Part shown: positions 17,477-26,068 of the stretch, in pieces
Layout: each line of letters opens with the position of its first letter
How positions within the stretch are numbered: position 1 is the stretch's first letter
Origin: Blastocatellia bacterium
GTDB taxonomy: Bacteria > Acidobacteriota > Blastocatellia > Chloracidobacteriales > JADJPF01
Length of the DNA: 64,000 bases
Reading direction: 5' to 3'
Assembly: GCA_025057015.1 (NCBI GenBank)
Contig: JANWYG010000003.1
Span: 62,001 to 126,000, forward strand
Position numbers and translations under genes: made by a program
Notes under the pieces: model-generated
Told to the model about the DNA's origin: nothing
Database searches by the model: none
The model's input: the letters and a program-made list of their open reading frames with translations, nothing else

Positions 17477-17821
17477 CTAGTGTCCAAAACTACGTAGCGC
17501 TGACTGCTCAGATGGATATATCTCAAAAATTCGTTCCAAGTTGGTTATGCGCATCAGGCTTTCTAGTTTCTGTGACGGACTTGCAAGCTTCAGATCTCCG
17601 CCCCGCTCTTTGACGCGGCGTAAGCACAGTATGAGCTCTCCTATGCCAGTACTATCGGCATTAACTACGCGGCTGAGATTAATGACGAAAAGCGCTTCTC
17701 CACGCATTAGCAATTCGGAGAGTTTTTCAGAAAGCGAAGAATAATTCTCTCCTCCGCTCAACTTTCCTTCTACATCAAGTACGGTAATCTTTCCTGCCTT
17801 GCGTTCTGTAACTAAGACCAT
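17477..17821 (-). CDS. STAS-domain anti-sigma-factor antagonist
   Basis: 114 residues, a single STAS domain. ITVLDVEGKLSGGENYSSL is the usual first strand-turn, and the conserved loop reads DSTGIGEL (about residue 56), whose Ser/Thr is the phosphorylation site in SpoIIAA/RsbV proteins. Such proteins bind anti-sigma kinases when unphosphorylated. Neighbours include a Ser/Thr kinase immediately downstream; a SpoIIE-type phosphatase lies far away at 62072-62980. The partner kinase is not certain. Confidence 0.9.
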   Translation of the reverse strand: MVLVTERKAGKITVLDVEGKLSGGENYSSLSEKLSELLMRGEALFVINLSRVVNADSTGIGELILCLRRVKERGGDLKLASPSQKLESLMRITNLERIFEIYPSEQSALRSFGH

Positions 17822-18048
17822 AGCTTGCTTTTATATTAACATCTCGTTAGAGGATGGCAAAGTCGGACTGGCCGGCTGTATGCCTCGCAGTGAAGAGTGG
17901 CGGACTGATCCGTATTCAGGCAAGATCTTTAAACAGCGTTTACTAGATGTGAGATTTTGTCGCTAAGATAGTAAGATAGTGATTGACTTACGTTGCTTTG
18001 GGTTTATCTTAGTAGCTGCACGGGTAATATGTTATGAGGAAGTATCCA

Positions 18049-18960
18049 ATGTTAGACAGATTTGACAGATTCAGAAGGAAAGATTATTGCGAATATCAGC
18101 CTATAGTGCCCAAGATAGATGCCATGAGCGTCATCATCGTAGACAACTTGCTTCGATCAGAAAGCGATCTGTCGCCTACAGCAGTAAAGGAACCGGATTT
18201 CAATCCGATGAAATGGCTGAGTGAGGAGCGACACATAGCTGGACTGGCGCTTGAAAATATAACACAGAATATACTGAAGCTGGTTAAACAACCACGGGTG
18301 AAAATAGTTCATTTGTCGGAGTTATGCGAAGGAGTAATAGAAGCCTTCAATCCAGACGCTTTGGTCATCAGCGGCACGCTTCGAGATTTTGACTTGTATA
18401 ATCCTCGTTTGCTTGCTGATTTCGAACGACTAATCAAGAAACTGACTGTTCCTGTGCTCGGAATTTGTGGAGGGCATCAGTTAGTAGGGCTGGCTTATGG
18501 TGCGCGTATAGTGACTATGGATGGTTTAGAACCTTGGCAAAAACGTACTGGGCGAATAAGAGAATATGAATATAAGTACATTAAGGTGATAGATCCTGAC
18601 GATCCTATCTTCGAAGGTTTGAAAGATGAACGCAGTTATTTTTGGAATGCTGGAGGCAAGCAGCATGTCCTACGCGTCTGGCAAAACCACGGTTTGATGG
18701 TAGATCGTGTGCCTATTGGTTTCAAAAATCTTGCTAAGAGCTATCTCTGCCCTTATCAGATGATGGTCAGGCGTGACGAAGAGCAACTGATCTATACCGT
18801 GCAATATCATTTGGAGAAGTCTTTTGAAGACTGGAACAAGCTACCTACTAGATGGGAGCATAGAATAGAAAGTCGGGATGGTCGAATCGTCTTTGAGAAT
18901 TTTCTCATAGAAGCTCTTAAGCATAGAGCTAAGGTAAAGAATCTCTTAAAGATAGCTTAG
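18049..18960 (+). CDS. Class I glutamine amidotransferase
   Basis: About 303 residues. The catalytic triad is visible: the nucleophile in GICGGHQ and the His-Glu pair in VQYHLE (in place of the more common HPE). The glutaminase domain spans about residues 85-290. The synthetase partner is not fused and not adjacent, so the acceptor is unknown. The start at 18049 is preferred because GAGGAAG ends 6 bases upstream; an ATG at 18034 is also in frame. The next gene (18973) follows 12 bases later, suggesting co-transcription. Confidence 0.82.
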   Translation: MLDRFDRFRRKDYCEYQPIVPKIDAMSVIIVDNLLRSESDLSPTAVKEPDFNPMKWLSEERHIAGLALENITQNILKLVKQPRVKIVHLSELCEGVIEAFNPDALVISGTLRDFDLYNPRLLADFERLIKKLTVPVLGICGGHQLVGLAYGARIVTMDGLEPWQKRTGRIREYEYKYIKVIDPDDPIFEGLKDERSYFWNAGGKQHVLRVWQNHGLMVDRVPIGFKNLAKSYLCPYQMMVRRDEEQLIYTVQYHLEKSFEDWNKLPTRWEHRIESRDGRIVFENFLIEALKHRAKVKNLLKIA

Positions 18961-18972
18961 ACCCGCTGGGGT

Positions 18973-20910
18973 ATGGGAATATTTAAAAAGTTATTTGAGG
19001 CAGAAGTACAGTCCCGCAAGCCGGCCGCACTGCTTGTAGAGTCTAATGATAGGCAAGCTGAGATGCGGCTTCGGGTGCTTAGTGATGCAGGTTACGCTGC
19101 TGATAGGAGCGCTAATCTGCAAGAAGCAAAATCGCGCGTAGACGAAGGTAGCTATGTTGCAGTCTTGATAGGATTAGAGTCTGTAGGTAACTCGTGTGTT
19201 GAGCTGGTTCAAACTGCGAGAGAGAAATTCGGCAAGGCAGTTATTATCGTTTATGCGGACGAACAAGATGAGGTGGTACTGCTTGAAATCCTAAAGGCTG
19301 GGGCCAACTACTGTATACCTGCTTTAGAGCAATATATTTCCCAGATACCAGTCTTGATAGATCTTGTGGTTCGCAGGGATCCTTCTCAAAAGAAGGAGCC
19401 GGTAGAAAACTTACAGGATAAGAGAGAGTATCGCGGGAGTCTGAAGGTAATTTCTGTACCTCGTCTTTTGCGGTCACTTTATCAGCAGAACCTAACAGGA
19501 GCGTTACAGCTTCGTAAAGACATTGAGATAACTTTGTATCTATCGGAAGGATCGCTAGTTTTTGCCACAAGCAATGCAAGTGAAATGCGGCTTGGTGAGC
19601 AGATGTTGCGCAATGGTCAGATTACCGAGGATGAACTAGCCGCTGCGCGCCGGCTGATGGAGCGTTCTGGCGTACGTTTTGCGACGGCGCTTACTATGCT
19701 CGGCATAATCTCCCTTGAAGAGCTAAAACCGTTAGTAATTCAGCATGTATTGTCAATAGTCTATTTAGCCTTTGGGTGGACTGAAGGGGAGTTTGTCTTC
19801 GAGCGTGGAGTGACGCTGAAAAATGAGGTGGTTCTTTCTTTGTCCACGGCGGATGTAATATTTACTGGGATACGCCGTTTGCCCGATAGAGCATTGATAG
19901 ACTCATGGCTAGGTGATTGCGATCGAATATTGATACCTACTAGCGACCCTTTTTCGTTATTTCAAGCCGTTACGCTCAGCAAAAGAGAGCTTGAGGTAAT
20001 CGAACGTATAGTCGAGCCTATGTCGATAAATCAAATACGTGCCGTATCGACTGTGGACGAGGACACTGTGGTACGGACGCTGTGCGGACTGATAGAGACC
20101 GGTATGCTTGTTCCTTTTGAAGAGCAGCAGGGTAAGCTGGTCATAGACATGCCGAAGTTTTCTGAGCTTTTTACTTCTTATCCTGAACTGTCTAGTATGG
20201 AAACCCAGACGGCCATGGAGTTTTGCTACGAGGTTGAGTCTACGCTGCAGCGGATGAGAGACTGTAGTCATTATGCTGTACTTGGAGTGTATCCTAACGC
20301 TCGACCGCATCGCATACTGGAGGCTTATTACCAGCTAGCAAAGAAGTTTCATCCTGATCGACATTCGCAGCTTGCAAGTTACCACTTAAATCTGCGTAGG
20401 GATTTGAAGGAAATCTTCGAGCGTATTTCGCAAGCCTACTATGTCTTAAGTGATGAACGAAGGCGTGCTGCATATGATCGGGAGTTGTCAGCCGCGCCTA
20501 AGCCAGGGTTTGTGCCGGAAGTGCCAAGGCGTGCAACGATGCCTTTGCCGCAGATAGATGTAACCAGGTTGGGATTTCAGTACTACCATGCTGCATTGCA
20601 AAGTTATAACAAGCGGCAGTATGAAGAGGCGCGCGATGAACTAATTAAAGCTATAGCTGAGGATCCATCGAACCCCGAGTATCGGATAGCAATGGCTCGA
20701 GTGATGTTGAAATTGCCGAATCATTTGCGCCATGCAGAAAATGCCTACCTTATGGCTATAGAGCTTTTTCCTGACAATGCTGATTACTATGCTGAGCTGG
20801 GCTTGCTCTATCAGCAGCTAGCCCAGATGGATCTTGCGCGACAGATGATGCAGAAAGCTCTGGAGATAGATCCTAAAAATCCTGTAGCGTTACGTGCAGA
20901 ACTAGGTTGA
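18973..20910 (+). CDS. Receiver-like / DUF4388 / J-domain / TPR protein
   Basis: 645 residues with four parts. Residues 15-130 look like a degenerate response-regulator receiver (PAALLVESNDRQAEMRLRVL; no clear phospho-acceptor aspartate in the usual setting). Residues about 150-260 are DUF4388 (SLKVISVPRLLRSLYQQNL, then GSLVFATSN). About 430-510 is a J-domain with HPD (460-462) and the helix ending RRRAAYDREL. The C-terminus (about 535-640) holds TPRs (YYAELGLLYQQLAQMDLARQ). A paralogue without the receiver and TPR parts lies at 11263. Likely a cytoplasmic signalling or chaperone-recruiting scaffold; this is inference. Confidence 0.85.
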   Translation: MGIFKKLFEAEVQSRKPAALLVESNDRQAEMRLRVLSDAGYAADRSANLQEAKSRVDEGSYVAVLIGLESVGNSCVELVQTAREKFGKAVIIVYADEQDEVVLLEILKAGANYCIPALEQYISQIPVLIDLVVRRDPSQKKEPVENLQDKREYRGSLKVISVPRLLRSLYQQNLTGALQLRKDIEITLYLSEGSLVFATSNASEMRLGEQMLRNGQITEDELAAARRLMERSGVRFATALTMLGIISLEELKPLVIQHVLSIVYLAFGWTEGEFVFERGVTLKNEVVLSLSTADVIFTGIRRLPDRALIDSWLGDCDRILIPTSDPFSLFQAVTLSKRELEVIERIVEPMSINQIRAVSTVDEDTVVRTLCGLIETGMLVPFEEQQGKLVIDMPKFSELFTSYPELSSMETQTAMEFCYEVESTLQRMRDCSHYAVLGVYPNARPHRILEAYYQLAKKFHPDRHSQLASYHLNLRRDLKEIFERISQAYYVLSDERRRAAYDRELSAAPKPGFVPEVPRRATMPLPQIDVTRLGFQYYHAALQSYNKRQYEEARDELIKAIAEDPSNPEYRIAMARVMLKLPNHLRHAENAYLMAIELFPDNADYYAELGLLYQQLAQMDLARQMMQKALEIDPKNPVALRAELG

Positions 20911-20914
20911 CGAT

Positions 20915-21616
20915 ATGCTGCTTGATGACTTTGAAAAGCTAGTACTTGCAAGACGTGCTACGCGACATTTCAAGCCCGATCCAATACCTGAAGAACTTTT
21001 GCTAAGGCTTCTGGATATCTCGCGTTGGGCGCCTAGCGGTTACAACTTGCAGCCAACGCATATTACTGTGGTAAACGATGCCGCGCTTAAGAAGGCCCTG
21101 AAGCGGGCTTGTATGGATCAAGCGCAGGTAGAAGAAGCTCCTGTGACGATGGTGTTCTCAGGAGACAAGCGCGTTTATGAAAACAACTTTGAGAAAGTAC
21201 TTGCCTGCGAACGTGCTATAGGTAGCATAGATGAGGGCTATGAACGGTTGCTTCGTCGGATAGTACCTTTGGCTTTCGACAAGGGGCTATTGGGTCTTGG
21301 GTTATTATGGAAGGCCCTTTTGCCACCTTTTGCTAGGCTGTTTGTTCCTATACCGGACATACCGGCTGTGAACAAAAGGTATTGGTTAGCTAAACAAACT
21401 TTGCTACGTGCTATGATCTTTATGTTGGCTGCACAAGCGGCGGGGCTATCTACAGTACCTATGGAAGGTTTTGATGAGCGAAGGGTGCGTAGAGTGCTGA
21501 AGATCCCTTCAACTCATCTGGTTACGCTTGTGATGCCTGTCGGGTATTCTGCTTGCGGGCCGTTAAAGAAGAGCCGGTTACCTCTAAAAGACAGCTTGCA
21601 TTTCAATCAGTGGTGA
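20915..21616 (+). CDS. Nitroreductase-family oxidoreductase
   Basis: 233 residues, a typical length for FMN-dependent nitroreductases. The N-terminal ARRATRHFKPDPIPEE and SRWAPSGYNLQPTHITVV (about residues 10-50) are the family's FMN-binding start. AMIFMLAAQAAGLSTVPMEGF followed by LVTLVMPVGY is its C-terminal counterpart. The natural substrate is unknown. It follows the J-domain gene by 4 bases and overlaps lpxI by 4 bases, so the three are in one operon. Confidence 0.88.
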   Translation: MLLDDFEKLVLARRATRHFKPDPIPEELLLRLLDISRWAPSGYNLQPTHITVVNDAALKKALKRACMDQAQVEEAPVTMVFSGDKRVYENNFEKVLACERAIGSIDEGYERLLRRIVPLAFDKGLLGLGLLWKALLPPFARLFVPIPDIPAVNKRYWLAKQTLLRAMIFMLAAQAAGLSTVPMEGFDERRVRRVLKIPSTHLVTLVMPVGYSACGPLKKSRLPLKDSLHFNQW

Positions 21617-22482
21617 TAGGTTTTTTCAAGCGCTCTAAATCGTCGACATTTTCTAGCAGCGAGCCGGATCGCTATGGGCTGATAGCTGGCAACGGTCAGT
21701 TTCCGTTGCTGATACTTGACGCTGCGCGCAAGCAAGGAGTGGAGATGGTAGTTGCCGCTATCAAAGGTGAAACTAGTACGCAAGTCGAGTCGCGGGCCCT
21801 TGCGGTCGAATGGCTAGGTGTGGGGCAGTTGGGCAAGCTCATAAAGTATTTCAAACGCGAAGGAGTTAAAAAGGCAATAATGGCTGGACAAGTAAAGCAT
21901 ACGCAGATTTTTAGCGATGCTTTACCAGACCTGCGGATGTTAAAAGTGCTTACCAGCCTCAAAACTAAAAATACGAGCGCACTGATAGTAGCTGTAGCTG
22001 ATGAACTTGCTGCCGAAGGGATAGAGCTCATCGACTCAACTGTATTTCTTGAACCCCTGCTTGCTACTAGTGGTGTGATGACACGCCGACGGCCAAACAG
22101 GTATGAACAAGCTGACATAGATTATGGATTACGCATAGCTACAGAGATAGCCCGCCTAGATCTAGGACAGACTGTAGTAGTGAGCGACCGAGCTGTAGTG
22201 GCTGTAGAGGCGATGGAAGGAACCGACGCTACTATCTTACGTGCTGGTGAAATTGTACGGAGGCGGCGACCGCTTACCGTAATAAAGGTAGCTCGTCCGA
22301 GTCAGGATATGCGGTTTGATGTACCGGTAATAGGCCTTCCTACGCTGGAGACTATGCTACGAGCTGGTGCCACGGCGCTTTCTATAACTGCTGCAAAAAC
22401 TCTGATATTCGATCGAGATGAAGTAATCAGATTTGCGAATGAGCATAAGATAACGATAATAGGCTGTAAACTGTCAAGCTAG
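21613..22482 (+). CDS. lpxI: UDP-2,3-diacylglucosamine pyrophosphatase LpxI
   Basis: About 290 residues. LpxI cleaves UDP-2,3-diacylglucosamine to lipid X in lipid A synthesis, in species that lack LpxH. Diagnostic segments: YGLIAGNGQFPLLILDAAR near the start, GQLGKLIKYFKREGVKKAIM, MAGQVKHTQIF, and the C-terminal GLPTLETMLRAGATALSITA. The start is unclear: GTG at 21613 gives a GTGA overlap with the nitroreductase stop, GTG 21610 is equally possible, and an ATG at 21553 lies inside the upstream gene. Presence of lpxI implies a lipid-A-type outer membrane. Confidence 0.93.
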   Translation: MIGFFKRSKSSTFSSSEPDRYGLIAGNGQFPLLILDAARKQGVEMVVAAIKGETSTQVESRALAVEWLGVGQLGKLIKYFKREGVKKAIMAGQVKHTQIFSDALPDLRMLKVLTSLKTKNTSALIVAVADELAAEGIELIDSTVFLEPLLATSGVMTRRRPNRYEQADIDYGLRIATEIARLDLGQTVVVSDRAVVAVEAMEGTDATILRAGEIVRRRRPLTVIKVARPSQDMRFDVPVIGLPTLETMLRAGATALSITAAKTLIFDRDEVIRFANEHKITIIGCKLSS

Positions 22483-22609
22483 CTTATTTTGTCCATTGCA
22501 GAATTTTTTTGTTTTATTGCCGATGAATAGTTGAAAAATAAAATTGAAATATTAGGGGGAAATCTCTGTTAAAGATAGGAAATTGCTTTGTTTCACAGGA
22601 GGCCTGTAG

Positions 22610-25600
22610 ATGAACATACGCTTTTTGCTTTTGGTGCTGCTTTTGTCTACATCTGCCTTTGCAGAAATAACCGGCACTATTACTGGTATGGTGATTGATA
22701 GTAGCGGTGCTGCTTTAGCAGGAGCAGCCGTGACGGTGCGCAACATCGGAACAAATCTGACAAGGAACTTGTCTACTGGCGAGGATGGTAGTTTCCAAGT
22801 TGTTTATTTGCCGGTAGGAGAATATGAGATTACAGCGAAGGCCGAAGGTTTTAACCAAGGCATGGAGCGTGTGGTATTACAGGTAAACCAAGTAGTTCGG
22901 GTAGTATTTCAGCTTTCTGTGGCCGATTTAGGCGAGGTGATTGAGATAGCTGGCCAAGAGTCACTGGTCACGGTAGATAATTCTACTATATCGACTGTGA
23001 TAGATAACCGCAAGGTTGTCGACTTGCCGCTCAATGGTCGAAACTTCCTGCAGCTAGGAACTCTTGTGCCAGGGGTAGCAGGAGCTCCAGGTGGTGGTAG
23101 TGCCGAAGGAGCTACCGAAGCGGGACCTTTTTCCGTATGTGGCCAACGAGACCGCGCTATAAATTACTACATTGACGGTGCAGATAACAATCAGGTGATC
23201 AACAATAATGCTGCGGCGACGGCTAGCGTCGATGCGATACAGGAGTTCACCATCTTGACAAGTTCCTACAGTGCTGAGTATGGGCGTAACTCTGGTGCAG
23301 TGATAAATGTAGTGACCAAGTCTGGCACGAATGATCTGCGCGGCACGTTGTTTCACTTCCTGCGTCATGATGCCCTCGACGCTAACGGTTTTTTTGACAA
23401 TGCCGCTGGACAAGGTAAGGCAAAATTTCGCAACAATCAATTTGGCGTCACGCTCGGAGGAGCTATCAAGCGTGACTCTACGTTTTTCTTTCTTAACTAT
23501 GAGGGACAACGTACACGCGTAGGCAACACGATATTTACAAACGTGCCAACTCTGCTTGAGCGGCAGGGAATAGTTACCGATCCGCAGACGGGACGCCAAG
23601 TTCGCGTGAAAATAGATCCGGTTGCTGCAAATCTGCTGAAACTTTTTCCGTTACCTAATGTTGAATCGCAGTTTGGTAACTATGTCTCTTCGGACGTAAT
23701 TAAGCTCAGGCGGGATAACGGGCTGCTCAAGATAGATCACAAGCTTACTTCGAATGACCAATTGAGTTTTCGTTACATAATCAACGATCGGTTTACTTTG
23801 CTGCCAGTGTTATCAAGCTCTGGTGTGGCACAAGATTCTACGCAGGTACCAGGCTATGGTTTGAAGATAGACGCTAGACTACAGAACTTTACAGCTTCGC
23901 ATCTACGTTTCTTTTCTGGCAACGTGATAAACGAGTTTCGTTTTGGTTATAATCGGTTTGTAGATGTACAGCTTGGTATAGACACTACTGATCCGGCAAC
24001 GCTGGGGCTTCCTAATTTCAATCAATCAGCTCTTGGTAAGGGTATACCGCAGATCTTGATTTCTGGCATTTCTGGTATAGGAAATTCAAACCAATTTCCT
24101 TTCACAGACAATCTAGATACTTTTCAGTTCAGCGATAACCTAAGCTTTGCCAAGGGACGACATAATTTCAAGACTGGCTTTGATATTAGATATCTACAGA
24201 TCGATGGTTTGCAGGACTACAGCTTTGCCGGGACGATCATTTTTGACGGTTCCCAGAGTGGCATTAGCGCAGTAGCTGATTTTCTACAAGGCACGCCGCA
24301 AAGCGCGTTCATTACGCGTGGTTTTACTGCTCCGCCGATAAGGCTTTCGAATTACTATTTCTACTTCTTGGACGACTTAAGGGTTAACTCGCGGCTTACA
24401 ATAAATGCCGGGGTACGCTATGAGCTTAATACCGTACCTACAGCTTCTGGCAAACTGTTTAATTTCACTCCAGATCGGGGTTTCTTTAACGAACCACTTT
24501 ATGAAGGTGATAAGAACAATTTTGCCCCGCGCTTCGGCTTTGCTTACACACCTTTTGGCCATACTAAGACAGTTGTAAGAGGCGGTTTTGGAGTGTTTTA
24601 CGATTTACCGTTTCAGAACGTTACTTTCAACTTGACTTTTAATCCGCCGACTGCACGGGTACTTTATAATTTCGGCCCTTTTGTTGCGGGTAAGTTAGGA
24701 GACATTTTTAAACCTGGGAAGCTCGATCCGAACGGCCCGTCGCTTGTGACGATAGATCCGCGACTGCGCATGCCGTACAGCTACCAGTATAATCTGAACA
24801 TACAGCAAGAGCTGCCTGGCAAGATTGCGCTGGAAGTGGCTTACGTAGGTACTCGAGCACTCAAGCTGATAGGTAACATAGAAGTAAACCAGCCGATATA
24901 TTTTGCTGGCGCAAGTCTTGAAGACATTTTCGAGCGCAGACCGACACAACTTGCTGGCAGAGATTATGGCGTGGGTGGTGTAGATAGTGTCCAACAGCAG
25001 ACCGGAGTAGGTAGCTCTATCTATCACGGACTACAGACTCGATTGCAGCGGTCTGTCGGAGACGACTTTGCACTTCTTGCCTCTTATACCTACTCTAAGT
25101 CGATAGATAACATTTCCGACATATTCGGTTTTAAGGGAAGTGCGGGGCTACCCCAAGATTCACGCAATCTGCGTGCTGAGCGCGGTCGCTCACCTTTTGA
25201 CATAACTCATAGGTTCACCTTTAGTTACACTTGGAACTTGCCGTTTGGTGATGGAAAGCGTTATCTGAATAGTCTTGGCAAGCTTGGTAAGCTTCTGTCC
25301 GGTTGGCAGATGAACGGTATAGGCACGTTACAGACGGGCAATCCGTTTACTGTTTTTCTGGGAATAGACCGTGCGCTTACGGGAAATTTGTTCAACGAAC
25401 AGCGCCCTAACTTTGTGCCTGGAGTGTTCATTCAAAGGAGTAATGGTCAAGTTGTGCTGGCGCCACAATACTTAAATAGCGACGGGACACCTAACTTTGC
25501 CGCTTTATCTGCTGCAGGTGTAATTCCTGCCGAAGGGCAGTTTGGTACGCTTGGTCGCAATACTTTTGTAGGCCCAGGATTTAAGAATTTCGACCTGTCG

Positions 25601-25819
25601 TTGCTCAAGCGTACTTGGCTGAGCGAAGATGTGCAGCTTGAGTTTCGAGCTGAATTTTTCAACGTATTCAATCATCCAGCTTTTGCTCTACCCGACAATA
25701 CCTTGAGTTCTCCTACTTTTGGGCAGTTTTCTCGTACTCCAGATGTAGCAAGCGGTATACCACGCCTTACTTCTGGCTCACCTCGCGTGATTCAATTTGG
25801 TCTGAAGCTGCTGTTCTAA
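22610..25819 (+). CDS. Oar-like TonB-dependent outer-membrane receptor
   Basis: 1069 residues. Signal peptide MNIRFLLLVLLLSTSAFA, then a carboxypeptidase-regulatory-like domain (residues about 20-105; ITGMVIDSSGAALAGAAV), a plug region (DLPLNGRNFLQLGTLVPGV and INYYIDGADNN) and a long barrel rich in aromatic/polar strands ending in FGLKLLF. Oar-like receptors of this layout are very numerous in Acidobacteriota. Probably imports an oligosaccharide, siderophore or other large ligand with TonB energy; the ligand is unknown. GGAGG (in ACAGGAGGCC) precedes the ATG. It stands alone, with an intergenic hairpin at its 3' end. Confidence 0.9.
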   Translation: MNIRFLLLVLLLSTSAFAEITGTITGMVIDSSGAALAGAAVTVRNIGTNLTRNLSTGEDGSFQVVYLPVGEYEITAKAEGFNQGMERVVLQVNQVVRVVFQLSVADLGEVIEIAGQESLVTVDNSTISTVIDNRKVVDLPLNGRNFLQLGTLVPGVAGAPGGGSAEGATEAGPFSVCGQRDRAINYYIDGADNNQVINNNAAATASVDAIQEFTILTSSYSAEYGRNSGAVINVVTKSGTNDLRGTLFHFLRHDALDANGFFDNAAGQGKAKFRNNQFGVTLGGAIKRDSTFFFLNYEGQRTRVGNTIFTNVPTLLERQGIVTDPQTGRQVRVKIDPVAANLLKLFPLPNVESQFGNYVSSDVIKLRRDNGLLKIDHKLTSNDQLSFRYIINDRFTLLPVLSSSGVAQDSTQVPGYGLKIDARLQNFTASHLRFFSGNVINEFRFGYNRFVDVQLGIDTTDPATLGLPNFNQSALGKGIPQILISGISGIGNSNQFPFTDNLDTFQFSDNLSFAKGRHNFKTGFDIRYLQIDGLQDYSFAGTIIFDGSQSGISAVADFLQGTPQSAFITRGFTAPPIRLSNYYFYFLDDLRVNSRLTINAGVRYELNTVPTASGKLFNFTPDRGFFNEPLYEGDKNNFAPRFGFAYTPFGHTKTVVRGGFGVFYDLPFQNVTFNLTFNPPTARVLYNFGPFVAGKLGDIFKPGKLDPNGPSLVTIDPRLRMPYSYQYNLNIQQELPGKIALEVAYVGTRALKLIGNIEVNQPIYFAGASLEDIFERRPTQLAGRDYGVGGVDSVQQQTGVGSSIYHGLQTRLQRSVGDDFALLASYTYSKSIDNISDIFGFKGSAGLPQDSRNLRAERGRSPFDITHRFTFSYTWNLPFGDGKRYLNSLGKLGKLLSGWQMNGIGTLQTGNPFTVFLGIDRALTGNLFNEQRPNFVPGVFIQRSNGQVVLAPQYLNSDGTPNFAALSAAGVIPAEGQFGTLGRNTFVGPGFKNFDLSLLKRTWLSEDVQLEFRAEFFNVFNHPAFALPDNTLSSPTFGQFSRTPDVASGIPRLTSGSPRVIQFGLKLLF

Positions 25820-25830
25820 AGTCTAAGTGA

Positions 25831-25865
25831 GGTCGGCCTTAGTTGCGTTTTTGCAAAGGCCGGCC
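25831..25865. terminator. Intergenic hairpin, candidate bidirectional terminator
   Basis: GGTCGGCCTT (25831-25840) pairs with AAGGCCGGCC (25856-25865) across a 15-base loop that includes a run of five Ts. It lies between the receptor gene and the converging TM2 gene and overlaps the end of the latter. Confidence 0.55.
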
Positions 25866-26060
25866 TTGGGCATCTCTATAAGTACCGTTGATGATTTTTA
25901 TCATATCTATGATTGCCCAAATAAAACATCCTCCAAGAGTAATTAACTGAAGAATTGCTATTAAATGGTGCCCAGTGTAGAACCTATGCGCCCCAAAGCC
26001 GCCAAGATAGACACATAATTGCAACGTTTTTGCCCAGTCTTTTGGTTCGTCTTGTTGCAT
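25839..26060 (-). CDS. TM2-domain membrane protein
   Basis: About 73 residues. The TM2 domain is evident: LCVYLGGFGAHRFYTGHHL, a hydrophobic helix, a short turn, then FIWAIIDMIKIINGTYRD. TM2 proteins have two membrane helices joined by a short loop; their function in bacteria is unknown. The start at 26060 is chosen because GAGAGGA lies just upstream and because it avoids overlapping the antiporter gene, which ends at 26069. Confidence 0.85.
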   Translation of the reverse strand: MQQDEPKDWAKTLQLCVYLGGFGAHRFYTGHHLIAILQLITLGGCFIWAIIDMIKIINGTYRDAQGRPLQKRN

Positions 26061-26068
26061 TTTTCCTC

